Shown here: positions 18,693-29,843 of the stretch, piece by piece | Numbering within the stretch: the stretch's first letter is position 1 | How the letters are laid out: each line of letters opens with the position of its first letter | Assembly: GCA_900546455.1 (NCBI GenBank) | Contig: URCS01000001.1 | Location: forward strand, 3,662-67,661 | Direction of reading: 5' to 3' | Origin: an uncultured Collinsella sp. | GTDB lineage: Bacteria > Actinomycetota > Coriobacteriia > Coriobacteriales > Coriobacteriaceae | DNA: 64,000 nt | Notes under the pieces: generated by a model | The model's input: only the letters and a program-made list of their open reading frames with translations | The model's database searches: none | What the model was told of the DNA's origin: nothing | Made by a program: the position numbers and the translations under genes

Positions 18693-19609
18693 TCGAAAGC
18701 ACCTACCAACTCGTTGATGTCCTTCACGCCCTGGGACTCGGCCCAGGCCTCGAGCTCGCGCGCAATCTTGAGCGAAGCGCACGGATCGACGAAGTTGGCC
18801 ATACCGACCGATACGCAGGTGGCGCCGGCCAGGATAAACTCGGCCGCATCCTCACCGGTCATGACGCCGCCGACGCCGTTGATGGGGATATCGACGGCCT
18901 GGGCAACCTCCCAGACCATACGCACGGCGATGTGATGGCACAGCGGGCCCGAAAGACCGCCCTTGGGCTTGGCCACACGCGACTTGCGGGTGTGAACGTC
19001 GATGGCCATACCCTGGATGGAGTTGATGACCGAAAGGCCGTCGGCGCCGGCGGCCTCGAGGGCGCGGGCGATCTCGGCGACGTTGACCGGGGCCATCTTC
19101 ACAAACAGCGGCTTGTCGGTCACCTTGCGGCAGGCGGCCATGACGGCAGAGGCGCCCTCGGGCGTGGAGCCCATGGCGGCACCGCCGGCGGCAATGTTGG
19201 GACAGCTCACGTTGATCTCATAGCCGGCAGCCCAGGGGCACAGCTCGACATACATCTCGAGCGCACGGACGAACTCGTCCACGGAATGACCGGCAACCTG
19301 GCAGATGACCTGGCAGCCGTCCTTGGAGAGCTGCTCGAGCCACGGACCGGACTCGCGGGCGAAAGCGGCCACACCGGGGTTCTGCAGGCCCACGGAATTG
19401 ATCATGCCGCCGGGGATCTCGGCCATGCGGGGTGCGGGATTGCCGGGCCAGGGCTCGGCAGCGCAACCCTTGGTGGTGATGGCACCCAGCTGGGAGACAT
19501 CGAAGAAGTTCTGGAACTGCCAACCGTAGCCAAAGGTACCGGCTGCGGTGTTGATGGGGTTCTGCATCTTGACGCCGCCGAAATCGACGGCCATGTTCAC
19601 GGTACCCAC
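18686..19609 (-). CDS. pyrD: Dihydroorotate dehydrogenase B, catalytic subunit
   Basis: FMN-dependent class 1B enzyme oxidising dihydroorotate and passing electrons to PyrK. Its 307 residues have an active-site cysteine in YEINVSCPNIAAGG and FMN loops at INGVGGVMTGEDA. The start is GTG at 19609, sharing one base with the pyrK stop, which fits the obligate PyrDB-PyrK complex. Confidence 0.95.
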   Translation of the reverse strand: MGTVNMAVDFGGVKMQNPINTAAGTFGYGWQFQNFFDVSQLGAITTKGCAAEPWPGNPAPRMAEIPGGMINSVGLQNPGVAAFARESGPWLEQLSKDGCQVICQVAGHSVDEFVRALEMYVELCPWAAGYEINVSCPNIAAGGAAMGSTPEGASAVMAACRKVTDKPLFVKMAPVNVAEIARALEAAGADGLSVINSIQGMAIDVHTRKSRVAKPKGGLSGPLCHHIAVRMVWEVAQAVDIPINGVGGVMTGEDAAEFILAGATCVSVGMANFVDPCASLKIARELEAWAESQGVKDINELVGAFEC

Positions 19610-20400
19610 TAGAAGACCACCACCTTGGAAGCATCAAACACGGGGCCGCACATGCAGGCGCCCTTCATACCGTCGACCGTCTCGACATTGCAGGTGTTGC
19701 AGGCACCAAAGCCACAGCTCATCATGCGCTCGAGCGACACCTCGCAGTACGCGCCGGCCTCGGCGGCAGCGGCGGCGACCTTCTTCATCATGACGGCGGG
19801 ACCACAGCTGGCGACGTAGTCGTAACCGCCCTCGCCGAGCAGCTCAGCGGCAGGATCGGTGCAGAAGCCGTGCGTGCCCAACGAGCCGTCGTCGGTGCAT
19901 ACGTTGACCGTAGCTCCCAGCGCGCGGAACTCATCGACGCCCACGGCCTTGGACGCGGTGCAAAAGCCCAGGCACACGTCGACGGCTACACCCTGCTTGG
20001 CAAGCATGTCAGCCAGGCAGAGCACAGGCGGAACGCCAATGCCGCCGGCGACGAGCAGTGCTTTCCTGGTACCCTCGGGCACGAACCAGCCGCGGCCGCC
20101 AGGGCCCAGCAGGTTGGAGGTGGAGCCAAGGGCCATCTGCGACAGACGACGGGTATCATCGCCCACGACGGCGTACCACAGCTCGACGGTGCCGGCCTCG
20201 GCGTCGGCACGATAGAAGCTCAGGGGCACGCGAAGCAGCGAGGACGCATCACCGGGTACGGCGATGTTCACAAACTGACCGGGCTTGAGCGCACTTGCAA
20301 GCTTGGGGGCCGAGATAACGAGCGAGAAGATGCCGTCGGCGATCTCCTGGTTCGAGACGACCTCGAAGTCGTGCATGCGTGCAGTGGAAGGTGTGGGCAT
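19609..20400 (-). CDS. pyrK: Dihydroorotate dehydrogenase electron-transfer subunit
   Basis: FAD and [2Fe-2S] protein linking PyrD to NAD+. It has 263 residues. The FAD domain includes FVNIAVPGD and VPLSFYRAD. GGIGVPPVL is the nucleotide-binding loop. The C-terminal cysteine set is CGFGACNTC with a fourth cysteine in ACMCGPVF. It overlaps pyrD by one base. Confidence 0.94.
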   Translation of the reverse strand: MPTPSTARMHDFEVVSNQEIADGIFSLVISAPKLASALKPGQFVNIAVPGDASSLLRVPLSFYRADAEAGTVELWYAVVGDDTRRLSQMALGSTSNLLGPGGRGWFVPEGTRKALLVAGGIGVPPVLCLADMLAKQGVAVDVCLGFCTASKAVGVDEFRALGATVNVCTDDGSLGTHGFCTDPAAELLGEGGYDYVASCGPAVMMKKVAAAAAEAGAYCEVSLERMMSCGFGACNTCNVETVDGMKGACMCGPVFDASKVVVF

Positions 20401-20447
20401 AGACGCTCCAATCCCCCATGCGGTTGCATGGTTCAGGCGAACAGAAA

Positions 20448-20472
20448 GCGCGGCACCGCAAGGGCGCCGCGC
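20448..20472 (-). other. Hairpin between pyrC and pyrK
   Basis: GCGCGGC pairs with GCCGCGC around an 11-base loop in the 92-base gap. On the minus strand it is followed by TTTCTGTT. It may attenuate or protect the transcript. Confidence 0.4.
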
Positions 20473-20492
20473 ACAAAAGCGATAAGGCTATG

Positions 20493-21765
20493 CTAGCAGA
20501 TGCAGCCGTCGGCAAGCGTCTGCTTACCGCCGACGAACACATCGGTGGCACGACCGGTGAGCGTACGGCCGGCAAAACCGGAGTTCTCGGCGCGCGACTC
20601 GTAGCCGTCCTCGCCGACCGTCCAGGTTGCAGCGGGGTCGAAGACGGTCAGGTCGGCAACGGAGCCCGCCTTGACCTGAACCTGGTCGAGGCCCAGGATC
20701 TCACGCGGCTTGATGGCCATGAGCTCGACCATGCGGCCCACGCTCATCTTGCCCGTGTTGACCAGCTCGGTGAGTACGAGCGACAGCGAGGTCTCGAGGC
20801 CGGTCATACCAAAGGGCGCAAGCTCGAACTCGCGGGCCTTCTCCCACGGGGTGTGGGGAGCATGATCGGTGACGATAACGTCGACGGTGCCGTCGATGAC
20901 ACCCTGACGGATGGCCTCGGCGTCCTCGTCGGTGCGCAGCGGCGGATTGACCTTGAGCGAGGTGTTGTAGGTCTCGTCCAGGTCGTTCTCGGTCAGGAAC
21001 ATGTGGTGCGGGGTTGCCTCGCAGGTAACCTGAACGCCAGCGGCCTTGCCGGCACGCACGATCTCCAGGCCATGGGCGGTAGAGATGTGCTGGATGTGCA
21101 GCTTGGCACCGGTCAGCTTGGCGATCTCGATGTCGCGAGCGATCTGGAGCTCCTCGCCGGCAGCCGGCCAGCCCTCAAGAGCCAGACGGGTCGAGACCTT
21201 GCCCTCGTTGATCTGGCCGTGGCCGACCAGGTCCTCGTCCTGGCAGTGGCTCATAAAGACCTTGCCGAACATCTTGCCGTAGTCCATGCAGCGACGGAGC
21301 ATGCCTGCACCCTGCACGCCGCGACCGTCGTCGGTGAAGGCGACGGCGCCGTGGGCGACCATATCGCCCATCTCGGACATGGCCTCGCCCTTAAGACCGC
21401 GGGTCATGGCGCCCGACGGATAGACGCGGCAGTGACCGACCTCGGCAGCGCGGGACTTGACGAACTCAACGACGGTACCGTTATCGGTAACGGGATCGGT
21501 GTTGGGCATAGCGCACACGCCGGTGAAGCCGCCCTTGGCAGCTGCGCGGGTGCCGCTCTCGATGTCCTCTTTGACCTCGTAGCCGGGCTCGCGCAGGTGG
21601 ACGTGCATGTCCACCAAGCCAGGGACGAGGTACTTACCGGAAAGGTCGCGGACCACGGCTCCCTCGGCGGCGAGGTTCTCGCCGACCTCGGCGATCTTGT
21701 CGCCGTCAATCAGGACGTCAACGACACCGTCAAGCTCGACGGACGGGTCGACGACGTGGGCATTC

Positions 21766-21782
<17 letters not shown>
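20493..21782 (-). CDS. pyrC: Dihydroorotase
   Basis: Zinc amidohydrolase closing the dihydroorotate ring. It has 429 residues. The metal-binding motif DMHVHLREPG, FMSHCQDEDL and the conserved VTDHAPHTPWEK are present, fitting class I dihydroorotases. The start is MALLLKN at 21782 with GGAGG eight bases upstream. It overlaps pyrB by 17 bases. Confidence 0.95.
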
Positions 21783-23430
<1,648 letters not shown>

Positions 23431-23654
23431 GTACCCCTTTAATGGTCAAGGCATAGTGTAGCCAACCTCGGGCTCAAATGCGAGCATAAATACTAGTCAA
23501 TCCGTAAACGGAGCCAATCGCTCCATAAACCTATATATATTTGTGGGACGCGCTTGAAAACCTTGTTGCGAGCTGGCATAATCCCCTCTGCCGCACGCAA
23601 ATCGGATCTACGTCCAGGGCCGTAGCGTGGGCACTATCGCCAAAAGAGGAATAT

Positions 23655-23697
23655 CTCTGTGTAGATTGCGCACAGAGACATGCTTCTGTGCTATAGT
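23655..23697 (+). promoter_or_regulatory. rpmB promoter with overlapping inverted repeat
   Basis: An extended -10 TGCTATAGT ends at 23697. Just upstream CTCTGTG and CACAGAG form a 7-base inverted repeat (23655-23677) at about the -35 position, where a repressor could bind. Confidence 0.5.
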
Positions 23698-23751
23698 TCA
23701 GGCTTGTTTGTTAACGCGACATGTTCGTTTGTCGCCCAAGGAGGGTCAGTT

Positions 23752-23940
23752 ATGTCCAAAGTTTGCGAAGTTTGCGGTAAGCACCCCGTTGCCGGTCGCT
23801 CCATCAGCCACTCTCACCGCGTCACCAACCGTAAGTTCCGCCCCAACATCCAGCGCGTCTACGTCGTCGTCGATGGTCACCGTCGCAAGATGAACGTTTG
23901 CTCCACCTGCCTCAAGTCCGGCAAGGTTGCGCGCTCGTAA
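23752..23940 (+). CDS. rpmB: 50S ribosomal protein L28
   Basis: Ribosomal protein of 62 residues. The N terminus MSKVCEVCGKHPVAGR and the C-terminal CSTCLKSGK give two CxxC pairs, so this is the zinc-binding (C+) form. AAGGAGGG lies seven bases upstream of the ATG at 23752. A strong terminator follows. Confidence 0.96.
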   Translation: MSKVCEVCGKHPVAGRSISHSHRVTNRKFRPNIQRVYVVVDGHRRKMNVCSTCLKSGKVARS

Positions 23941-24010
23941 ATAAGGTCTTACCAACAAGTACCTCGGACTCTCCGGGTCAAAGACCTCGCGTTCATATAG
24001 AACTTACCAA

Positions 24011-24042
24011 AGGCGCCCTCCCCTACGGAGGGCGCCTTTTTG
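24011..24042 (+). terminator. Rho-independent terminator after rpmB
   Basis: Perfect 11-base stem AGGCGCCCTCC with a 5-base loop and a TTTTT tail. Confidence 0.95.
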
Positions 24043-24044
24043 CA

Positions 24045-24289
24045 CTCATTGGGGACAGACTTATATGAGGGTTTGCAGATGTCAAAGGGATCATAGCCCA
24101 GCTGGTATGCCTTGTAACTAACGGTACGCCTCGAGCGAGTCGGACGCACCTTACACGGGATTGAAATGGATGTAATCGAGTAGCTGCACCGCCTGTGTGT
24201 CCGACTCAACCGCGACCCGCGAATAGCGATCATCAAACAGATGTCCCGTTTTCCCATTGAAATACTCATGAGAGTCTGTACCCAATGAG
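24045..24289 (-). pseudogene. Remnant of a REP-associated Y1 transposase with inverted ends
   Basis: Translated on the minus strand from 24270, the frame reads HEYFNGKTGHLFDDRYSRV and, after the next residues, LLDYIHFNPV before a stop. This is the characteristic tail of REP-associated tyrosine (IS200-like, Y1) transposases. The catalytic His-U-His region is absent and nothing upstream restores the gene. The remnant is bounded by two 25-base inverted sequences, 24045-24069 and 24265-24289, matching at 21 of 25 positions. It is probably a dead RAYT/REP element. Confidence 0.7.
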
Positions 24290-24319
24290 CGGGGCGATGC
24301 AGCAGGCAAATAGTTTTAG

Positions 24320-24402
24320 TTAAAACGCTTCAGTTTATTGAAGCGTTTTAGTGTGCCTTTTACGGGAATCTTACCGTTCACCGAATAATTTCTTGCTATC
24401 AT
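24320..24402 (+). promoter_or_regulatory. adhE promoter region with inverted LacI-type half-motifs
   Basis: TTAAAACGCTTCA (24320-24332) and TGAAGCGTTTTA (24339-24350) form an inverted repeat. Each arm resembles a CcpA/LacI-type site with a central CG. An extended -10, TGCTATCAT, ends at 24402, 40 bases before the adhE ATG. The repeat could also form an RNA hairpin. Confidence 0.5.
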
Positions 24403-24442
24403 GCAAGGCGTAGGGTAAATCTCCGATCGCAAGGAGACACAA

Positions 24443-27091
24443 ATGGTGAAAAAGTCACCGGAAAACACTACTCCCGCAATTGTGGACAACGTAGAGGCGC
24501 TTGAGGCTAAGCTCGCTCAGATGCGAGAGGCCCAGGCGCTTTTTGCTACGTACACGCAGGAGCAGGTCGACAAGATCTTCTATGAGGCCGCCATGGCCGC
24601 CAACAAGGCTCGTATCCCGTTGGCGAAGATGGCCATCGAGGAGACCGGCCGCGGCGTTCTTGAGGACAAGGTCATCAAGAACCACTACGCCGCAGAGTAC
24701 ATCTACAACGCTTACAAGAATACCAAGACCTGTGGTGTCCTGGAGCGCGACGAGGCTTACGGCATCACCAAGATCGCCGAGCCCATCGGCATCGTGGGCG
24801 CCGTCATCCCGACGACCAACCCCACCTCCACCGCGATCTTCAAGACGCTGATCTGCCTGAAGACCCGCAACGCCATCATCATCTCCCCGCACCCGGCTGC
24901 CGCCAAGTGCACCATCGCCGCCGCCAAGCTCGTGCTTGACGCCGCCGTCAAGGCCGGCGCCCCCGAGGGCATCATCGGCTGGGTCGATGTCCCCTCCATC
25001 GAGCTGACTAACATGGTCATGCGCGACGTCGACATCATCCTCGCCACCGGTGGCCCGGGCATGGTCAAGGCCGCCTACTCCTCGGGCAAGCCCGCCCTGG
25101 GCGTTGGCGCCGGTAACACCCCGGTCGTCATCGACGACACCGCCGACGTTCTGCTCGCAGTCAACTCCATCATCCACTCCAAGACCTTCGACAACGGCAT
25201 GATCTGCGCTTCCGAGCAGTCCGTGACCGTCATCGACACCATCTACGACCAGGTCAAGGCCGAGTTCCAGAAGCGCGGCTGCTACTTCGTCAAGCAGGGT
25301 GCCGAGATGGAGGCCCTGCGTGCCGCCATGTTCAAGAACGGCGCCCTCGATCACCGCATCCCCGGCATGGCTGCCGCCAAGATCGCCGAGCTCGCCGGCA
25401 TCGAGGTTCCCGCCAAGACTAAGATCCTGATCGCCGAGGTCACCTCCACCGACCCCGCCAAGGAGGAGTTCTCCCACGAGAAGCTCTCCCCGGTCCTGGC
25501 CATGTACCACGCCAAGGACTTCCAGGAGGCCGTCGACAAGGCCGAGCACCTGGTGCTCGCCGGTGGCCCGGGCCACACCGCCTCTCTGTACGTGCACCCC
25601 GCCCAGGCCGAGAAGATCAGCCTGTTCGAGCACGTCATGAAGGCCTGCCGCATCGTCATCAACACCCCGTCCTCGCACGGTGGCATCGGTGACCTGTACA
25701 ACTTTGGCATGAAGCCGTCTCTGACCCTGGGCTGCGGCTCCTGGGGCGGCAACTCCGTCTCCGAGAACGTTGGGGTGAAGCACTTGATCAACGTTAAGAC
25801 TGTGGCCGAGCGCCGTGAGAACATGCTGTGGTTCCGCGCTCCCGAGAAGGTCTACTTCAAGAAGGGTTCCACGCCCGTCGCCCTCGACGAGCTGGGCAAC
25901 GTCATGGGCAAGAAGCGCGCCTTCATCGTTACCGACCAGTTCCTCTTCAAGAATGGCAACACCCGCGCCATCGAGGCCAAGCTCGACGAGATGGGCATCG
26001 CCCACGACTGCTTCTACGACGTCGAGCCCGATCCGTCGCTGCAGTGCGCACGTCGCGGCGCCAAGCAGATGGCTCTCTTTGAGCCGGACGTCATCATCGC
26101 CGTCGGCGGTGGCTCCGCTATGGACGCCGGCAAGATCATGTGGATGATGTACGAGCACCCCGAGTGCAAGTTTGAGGACATGGCCATGGACTTCATGGAC
26201 ATCCGCAAGCGTATCTTCACCTTCCCCGAGATGGGCAAGAAGGCCTACTTCGTCGCCGTCCCGACCTCCTCGGGTACCGGCTCCGAGTGCACGCCGTTCG
26301 CCATCATCACCGACAAGGAGACCGGCATCAAGTGGCCGCTCGCCGACTACGCGCTGCTCCCCAACATGGCTATCGTCGACGCCGACAACTGCATGACCGC
26401 CCCGCGCGGCCTGACCGCTGCCTCCGGCATCGACGTCATGACCCACGCCATCGAGTCCTACGTCTCCATCATGGCTTCCGACTACACCAAGGGCCTCTCC
26501 GAGCGCGCTGCCAAGCTCGTCTTTGAGAACCTGCCCTCCAGCTTCACGAACGGCGCCAAGGACCCGCACGCCCGCGAGGAGATGCACAACGCCTCCTGCA
26601 TGGCCGGTATGGCCTTCGCCAACGCCTTCCTGGGCCTCAACCACTCCATGGCTCACAAGCTCGGCGCTTTCCATCACCTGCCCCACGGCATCGCTAACGC
26701 CGTCATCCTGACCCGCGTCATGCGCTACAACGCCGCCGAGGCTCCCGTCAAGATGGGTACCTTCTCCCAGTATCCTTACCCCAACGCGCTGCACAACTAC
26801 GCCGAGATGGCCAAGTACTGCGGCATCGAGGGCAAGGACGACAAGGAGGTCTTCGAGAACTTCATCACGAAGCTCGAGGAGCTCAAGGACTTCATCGGTG
26901 TCAAGAAGACTATCGCCGACTACGGTGTTGACGAGCAGTACTTCCTCGACACCCTCGACGAGATGACCGAGCAGGCATTCAACGACCAGTGCACCGGCGC
27001 CAACCCGCGCTACCCGCTCATGAGCGAGATCAAGGAGCTCTACCTGGACGCCTACTACGGCCGCGAGCCCCAGGATTACGCCGTCTGCTAG
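24443..27091 (+). CDS. adhE: Bifunctional acetaldehyde-CoA/alcohol dehydrogenase
   Basis: Converts acetyl-CoA to ethanol in two NADH-dependent steps and forms spirosomes in known relatives. It has 882 residues. The N-terminal aldehyde dehydrogenase domain has its catalytic cysteine in NGMICASEQS, near residue 254. The C-terminal iron-dependent alcohol dehydrogenase has GGGSAMDAGK and metal-binding His in LNHSMAHKLGAFHHLPHG. AAGGAG lies six bases before the ATG. Codon use is strongly biased to C/G-ending codons, consistent with high expression. It stands alone between a regulated promoter and a hairpin. Confidence 0.97.
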   Translation: MVKKSPENTTPAIVDNVEALEAKLAQMREAQALFATYTQEQVDKIFYEAAMAANKARIPLAKMAIEETGRGVLEDKVIKNHYAAEYIYNAYKNTKTCGVLERDEAYGITKIAEPIGIVGAVIPTTNPTSTAIFKTLICLKTRNAIIISPHPAAAKCTIAAAKLVLDAAVKAGAPEGIIGWVDVPSIELTNMVMRDVDIILATGGPGMVKAAYSSGKPALGVGAGNTPVVIDDTADVLLAVNSIIHSKTFDNGMICASEQSVTVIDTIYDQVKAEFQKRGCYFVKQGAEMEALRAAMFKNGALDHRIPGMAAAKIAELAGIEVPAKTKILIAEVTSTDPAKEEFSHEKLSPVLAMYHAKDFQEAVDKAEHLVLAGGPGHTASLYVHPAQAEKISLFEHVMKACRIVINTPSSHGGIGDLYNFGMKPSLTLGCGSWGGNSVSENVGVKHLINVKTVAERRENMLWFRAPEKVYFKKGSTPVALDELGNVMGKKRAFIVTDQFLFKNGNTRAIEAKLDEMGIAHDCFYDVEPDPSLQCARRGAKQMALFEPDVIIAVGGGSAMDAGKIMWMMYEHPECKFEDMAMDFMDIRKRIFTFPEMGKKAYFVAVPTSSGTGSECTPFAIITDKETGIKWPLADYALLPNMAIVDADNCMTAPRGLTAASGIDVMTHAIESYVSIMASDYTKGLSERAAKLVFENLPSSFTNGAKDPHAREEMHNASCMAGMAFANAFLGLNHSMAHKLGAFHHLPHGIANAVILTRVMRYNAAEAPVKMGTFSQYPYPNALHNYAEMAKYCGIEGKDDKEVFENFITKLEELKDFIGVKKTIADYGVDEQYFLDTLDEMTEQAFNDQCTGANPRYPLMSEIKELYLDAYYGREPQDYAVC

Positions 27092-27108
27092 TTTTAGCAC
27101 GGTTTTTA

Positions 27109-27147
27109 ACGGCGGGGGTGCACGGGTGTTTCACACACCCCCGCCGT
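27109..27147 (+). terminator. Hairpin after adhE
   Basis: 12-base stem ACGGCGGGGGTG with CACCCCCGCCGT. There is no T tail, so read-through into the next gene is possible. Confidence 0.6.
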
Positions 27148-27179
27148 CGCTTCTATCGCATCGTTGAAAGGATGCAACC

Positions 27180-27944
27180 ATGCTGCTACCCGATTCCAAG
27201 ACCGAGCTCGTCCGCCGTGGCAACAAGGTCGTTTACGACCTGGGCGACAAGATTGTCAAGGTCTTTAACGAGACCAAGCCTGTCTCCGACGTGTTCAACG
27301 AGGCTTTGAATCTTGCCCGCATCAATGAGTGCGGCATCCGCAGCCCCAAGGCTCTCGAGGTTTCCCAGCTCGAGAACGCCAACGGCTGGGCGCTCGTGAC
27401 CGAGAAGGTTCCGGGCACCACCCTTGCCGAGAAGATGACTGCCGAGCCCCAGCGCTTTGGTGAGTACCTCGAGATGTTCGTCGACCTCCAGATCGAGATC
27501 CACGGCTACACCTCCCCGCTGCTCAACCGTCAGCGCGACAAGTTCGCCCGCATGATCGACAGCCTTGATCAGCTCAATGCCACCACGCGCTACAACCTTC
27601 AGGAGCGTCTGGACGGCATGACCAAGGAGTTCAAGGTCTGCCACGGCGACTTCAACCCCTCCAACGTCATCGTCGGCGACGACGGCCAGCTCTATGTGTG
27701 CGACTGGGCACACGCCACCCAGGGCTCCCCTGCTGCCGACGTTGCCACCACCTACCTGCTCTTTGCCCTCAACAGCAAGGACCAGGCCGAGGCCTACCTG
27801 GAGCTCTACTGCGACCGTGCCGACATGCCCATGCAGGTCGTGCGTCAGTGGACGAGCATCGTCGCCGCTTCCGAGCTCGCTCGTAATCGCAACGTGAACG
27901 ATGAGTTCCTGAAGAACTGGATCGACGTCGTCGATTATCAGTAA
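27180..27944 (+). CDS. APH/choline-kinase-fold phosphotransferase
   Basis: Protein kinase-like small-molecule phosphotransferase of 254 residues. The catalytic loop CHGDFNPSNVIV and the metal-binding CDWAHATQGSPAADVA are intact. The N-terminal lobe has a Lys in KIVKVFNE. The substrate is unknown; the family includes aminoglycoside, choline and homoserine kinases. An AAAGGA ribosome site precedes the ATG. It follows adhE by 88 bases and ends at its own terminator. Confidence 0.85.
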   Translation: MLLPDSKTELVRRGNKVVYDLGDKIVKVFNETKPVSDVFNEALNLARINECGIRSPKALEVSQLENANGWALVTEKVPGTTLAEKMTAEPQRFGEYLEMFVDLQIEIHGYTSPLLNRQRDKFARMIDSLDQLNATTRYNLQERLDGMTKEFKVCHGDFNPSNVIVGDDGQLYVCDWAHATQGSPAADVATTYLLFALNSKDQAEAYLELYCDRADMPMQVVRQWTSIVAASELARNRNVNDEFLKNWIDVVDYQ

Positions 27945-27979
27945 TATCTGAGCGATTTATTTCGCATCGGAGGCACAAG

Positions 27980-28020
27980 GAAAACCCCGCAGCTCGCATG
28001 GGCTGTGGGGTTTTCCTTTT
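27980..28020 (+). terminator. Rho-independent terminator after the phosphotransferase gene
   Basis: Stem AAAACCCC-GCAGC with GCTGTGGGGTTTT, then CCTTTT. Confidence 0.9.
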
Positions 28021-28047
28021 AGATATCGAAGATGCTACAAGATAATA

Positions 28048-28091
28048 GGACGGCCCCGCATCTCCCCGATTGGAGAAATGCGGGGCCGTCC
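28048..28091 (-). terminator. Terminator after proS
   Basis: Stem GGACGGCCCCGCAT with ATGCGGGGCCGTCC, 30 bases after the proS stop and facing the plus-strand terminator across a convergent junction. Confidence 0.8.
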
Positions 28092-28121
28092 CACATATCG
28101 AACTACAAGCGAAATCGTCGA

Positions 28122-29843
28122 TTAACGGCGGGCTGCCTTAACAAGCTCGGCAACCTTGGCAACGACCTCGTCGATCGCCACGTCCTCGCGCTCGCCCGTA
28201 GCACGGTCCTTGAGCTCAACGGTGCCATTCTTAAGGCCGCGCTTGCCCAGAACCACCTGATACGGGAAGCCCATGAGGTCGTTATCGGCAAACTTAAAGC
28301 CCGGACGCTCATCGCGATCGTCGACGACGACCTCGATGCCCTCGGCACACAGGCCATCAACAATCTGCTCGCAGACGGTAGCGCACTCTTCCTTCTTGGG
28401 ATCGAGCGGAATCACCGCAACCTCGTACGGAGCAACGGAGACCGGCCAGACGATGCCGTGCTCGTCGTTGTGCTGCTCCACGACGGCAGCGAGCGAACGG
28501 GACACGCCCACACCGTAGCAACCCATGATAAGCGGCTTCTCCTTGCCGTCCTCGTCCATAAAGGTGGCACCCATGGCCTCGGAGTACTTGGTGCCCAGCT
28601 GAAAGACCTGGGAAACCTCGATGCCGCGAGCAGCAGAGAGCGGCTTGCCGCAGTGCGGGCAGGGATCGCCGGCGACGACGGTGACCAGGTCGGCCCACTC
28701 GTCGACGGTAAAGTCGCGCTCGGGACAGGCGCCGGTAAAGTGATAATCGACCTCGTTGGCACCGCAGGCCCACTGCTTAGACTCGCGCAGGCTCTCGTCG
28801 CACACCAGACGGATGCCCTCGGGCAGGTTGACCGGTCCGATAAAGCCCTTATGCAGCCCGTAGGTCTGGAGCTCCTCGTCGGTCATCATGCGATAGCCCT
28901 TGCCAAAGACGTGCTCGGCCTTACAGTCGTTGAGCTCGTGGTCGCCCGGAACAATGGCCACGACCGGCTTGCCCTCGGAGTCAATCAACGCCAGCGACTT
29001 GCGCGTGCCGTTCTCGGGGAAGCCGAAGAACTTGGCGACGGCCTCGATGGTGCCCATACCCGGAGTCTCGACCTTGGTGAGCGTGCCGTCGCCGGGACCC
29101 TCGGTCACAACGACCTTGGTGCTTGCAGCCTCGTCATCGGCAGCAAAGCCGCAATCGTCGCAGTAGACGAGCGAAGCCTCGCCGGCGTCGGCCAGCGCCA
29201 TGTACTCGACGGAGGTGTCGCCGCCGATTTCGCCGGAGTCGGCGACAACGGGCAGAGCCTTGATGTAGCAGCGCTCGCAGATGTTGGCGTAGGCCTGCTT
29301 CATCTTGTCGTACTCCTCCTGCAGGCTCTCCTGCGTGGCAGAGAAGCTGTAGGCGTCCTTCATGATGAACTCACGGCCGCGCATCAGGCCAAAGCGGGGA
29401 CGGAACTCATCGCGGAACTTGTCCTGAATGTGGTACAGGTTGACGGGCAGCTGCTTATAGGAGCGCAGCTCGTTGCGCACCAGGGCCGTGACGGTCTCCT
29501 CGTGCGTGGGGCCCAGCACAAACTCGCGACCATGACGGTCGTCAAAGCGCACGAGCTCCTTACCATAGGCATCGATGCGGCCGGACTCACGCCACAGCTC
29601 GGCATCGACCATAATGGGCATCATGAGCTCCTGGGCGCCGGCGGCATCCATCTCGTCGCGCACGATGTTCTCGATCTTACGAATCGAGCGCCAAGCGAGC
29701 GGCAGATAGGAATAGAGACCGGCGGCCTCCTTGCGGATCATACCGGCACGAAGCAGCAGACGATGGCTTGCAAGCTCGGCGTCGGCCGGATCCTCTTTAA
29801 GCGTCGGCGCATAGAGCTTAGACATATACATTGCTCGAGTCAT
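28122..29843 (-). CDS. proS: Prolyl-tRNA synthetase
   Basis: Class II aminoacyl-tRNA synthetase of 573 residues, bacterial type with an editing insertion between motifs 2 and 3. LRAGMIRKEAAGLYSYLP is the N-terminal signature, FVLGPTHEETVT and FRDEFRPRFGLMR cover the active site, and an anticodon-binding domain ends the protein. The start at 29843 has GAGGAG six bases upstream and follows the ispG stop directly. Confidence 0.96.
   Translation of the reverse strand: MTRAMYMSKLYAPTLKEDPADAELASHRLLLRAGMIRKEAAGLYSYLPLAWRSIRKIENIVRDEMDAAGAQELMMPIMVDAELWRESGRIDAYGKELVRFDDRHGREFVLGPTHEETVTALVRNELRSYKQLPVNLYHIQDKFRDEFRPRFGLMRGREFIMKDAYSFSATQESLQEEYDKMKQAYANICERCYIKALPVVADSGEIGGDTSVEYMALADAGEASLVYCDDCGFAADDEAASTKVVVTEGPGDGTLTKVETPGMGTIEAVAKFFGFPENGTRKSLALIDSEGKPVVAIVPGDHELNDCKAEHVFGKGYRMMTDEELQTYGLHKGFIGPVNLPEGIRLVCDESLRESKQWACGANEVDYHFTGACPERDFTVDEWADLVTVVAGDPCPHCGKPLSAARGIEVSQVFQLGTKYSEAMGATFMDEDGKEKPLIMGCYGVGVSRSLAAVVEQHNDEHGIVWPVSVAPYEVAVIPLDPKKEECATVCEQIVDGLCAEGIEVVVDDRDERPGFKFADNDLMGFPYQVVLGKRGLKNGTVELKDRATGEREDVAIDEVVAKVAELVKAARR

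Noticed and set aside
23949..24269. 106-residue minus-strand protein between rpmB and adhE
   Set aside because: Its frame differs from the one that carries the Y1-transposase motif; it is a by-product of the remnant.
24320..24350. Rho-independent terminator upstream of adhE
   Set aside because: There is no gene directly upstream on the plus strand needing one and only a weak T tail; a promoter-region operator fits better.
24455..27100. 881-codon open frame antisense to adhE
   Set aside because: It mirrors the codon bias of adhE, is low-complexity in Gly/Val/Leu/Asp, and has no family features.
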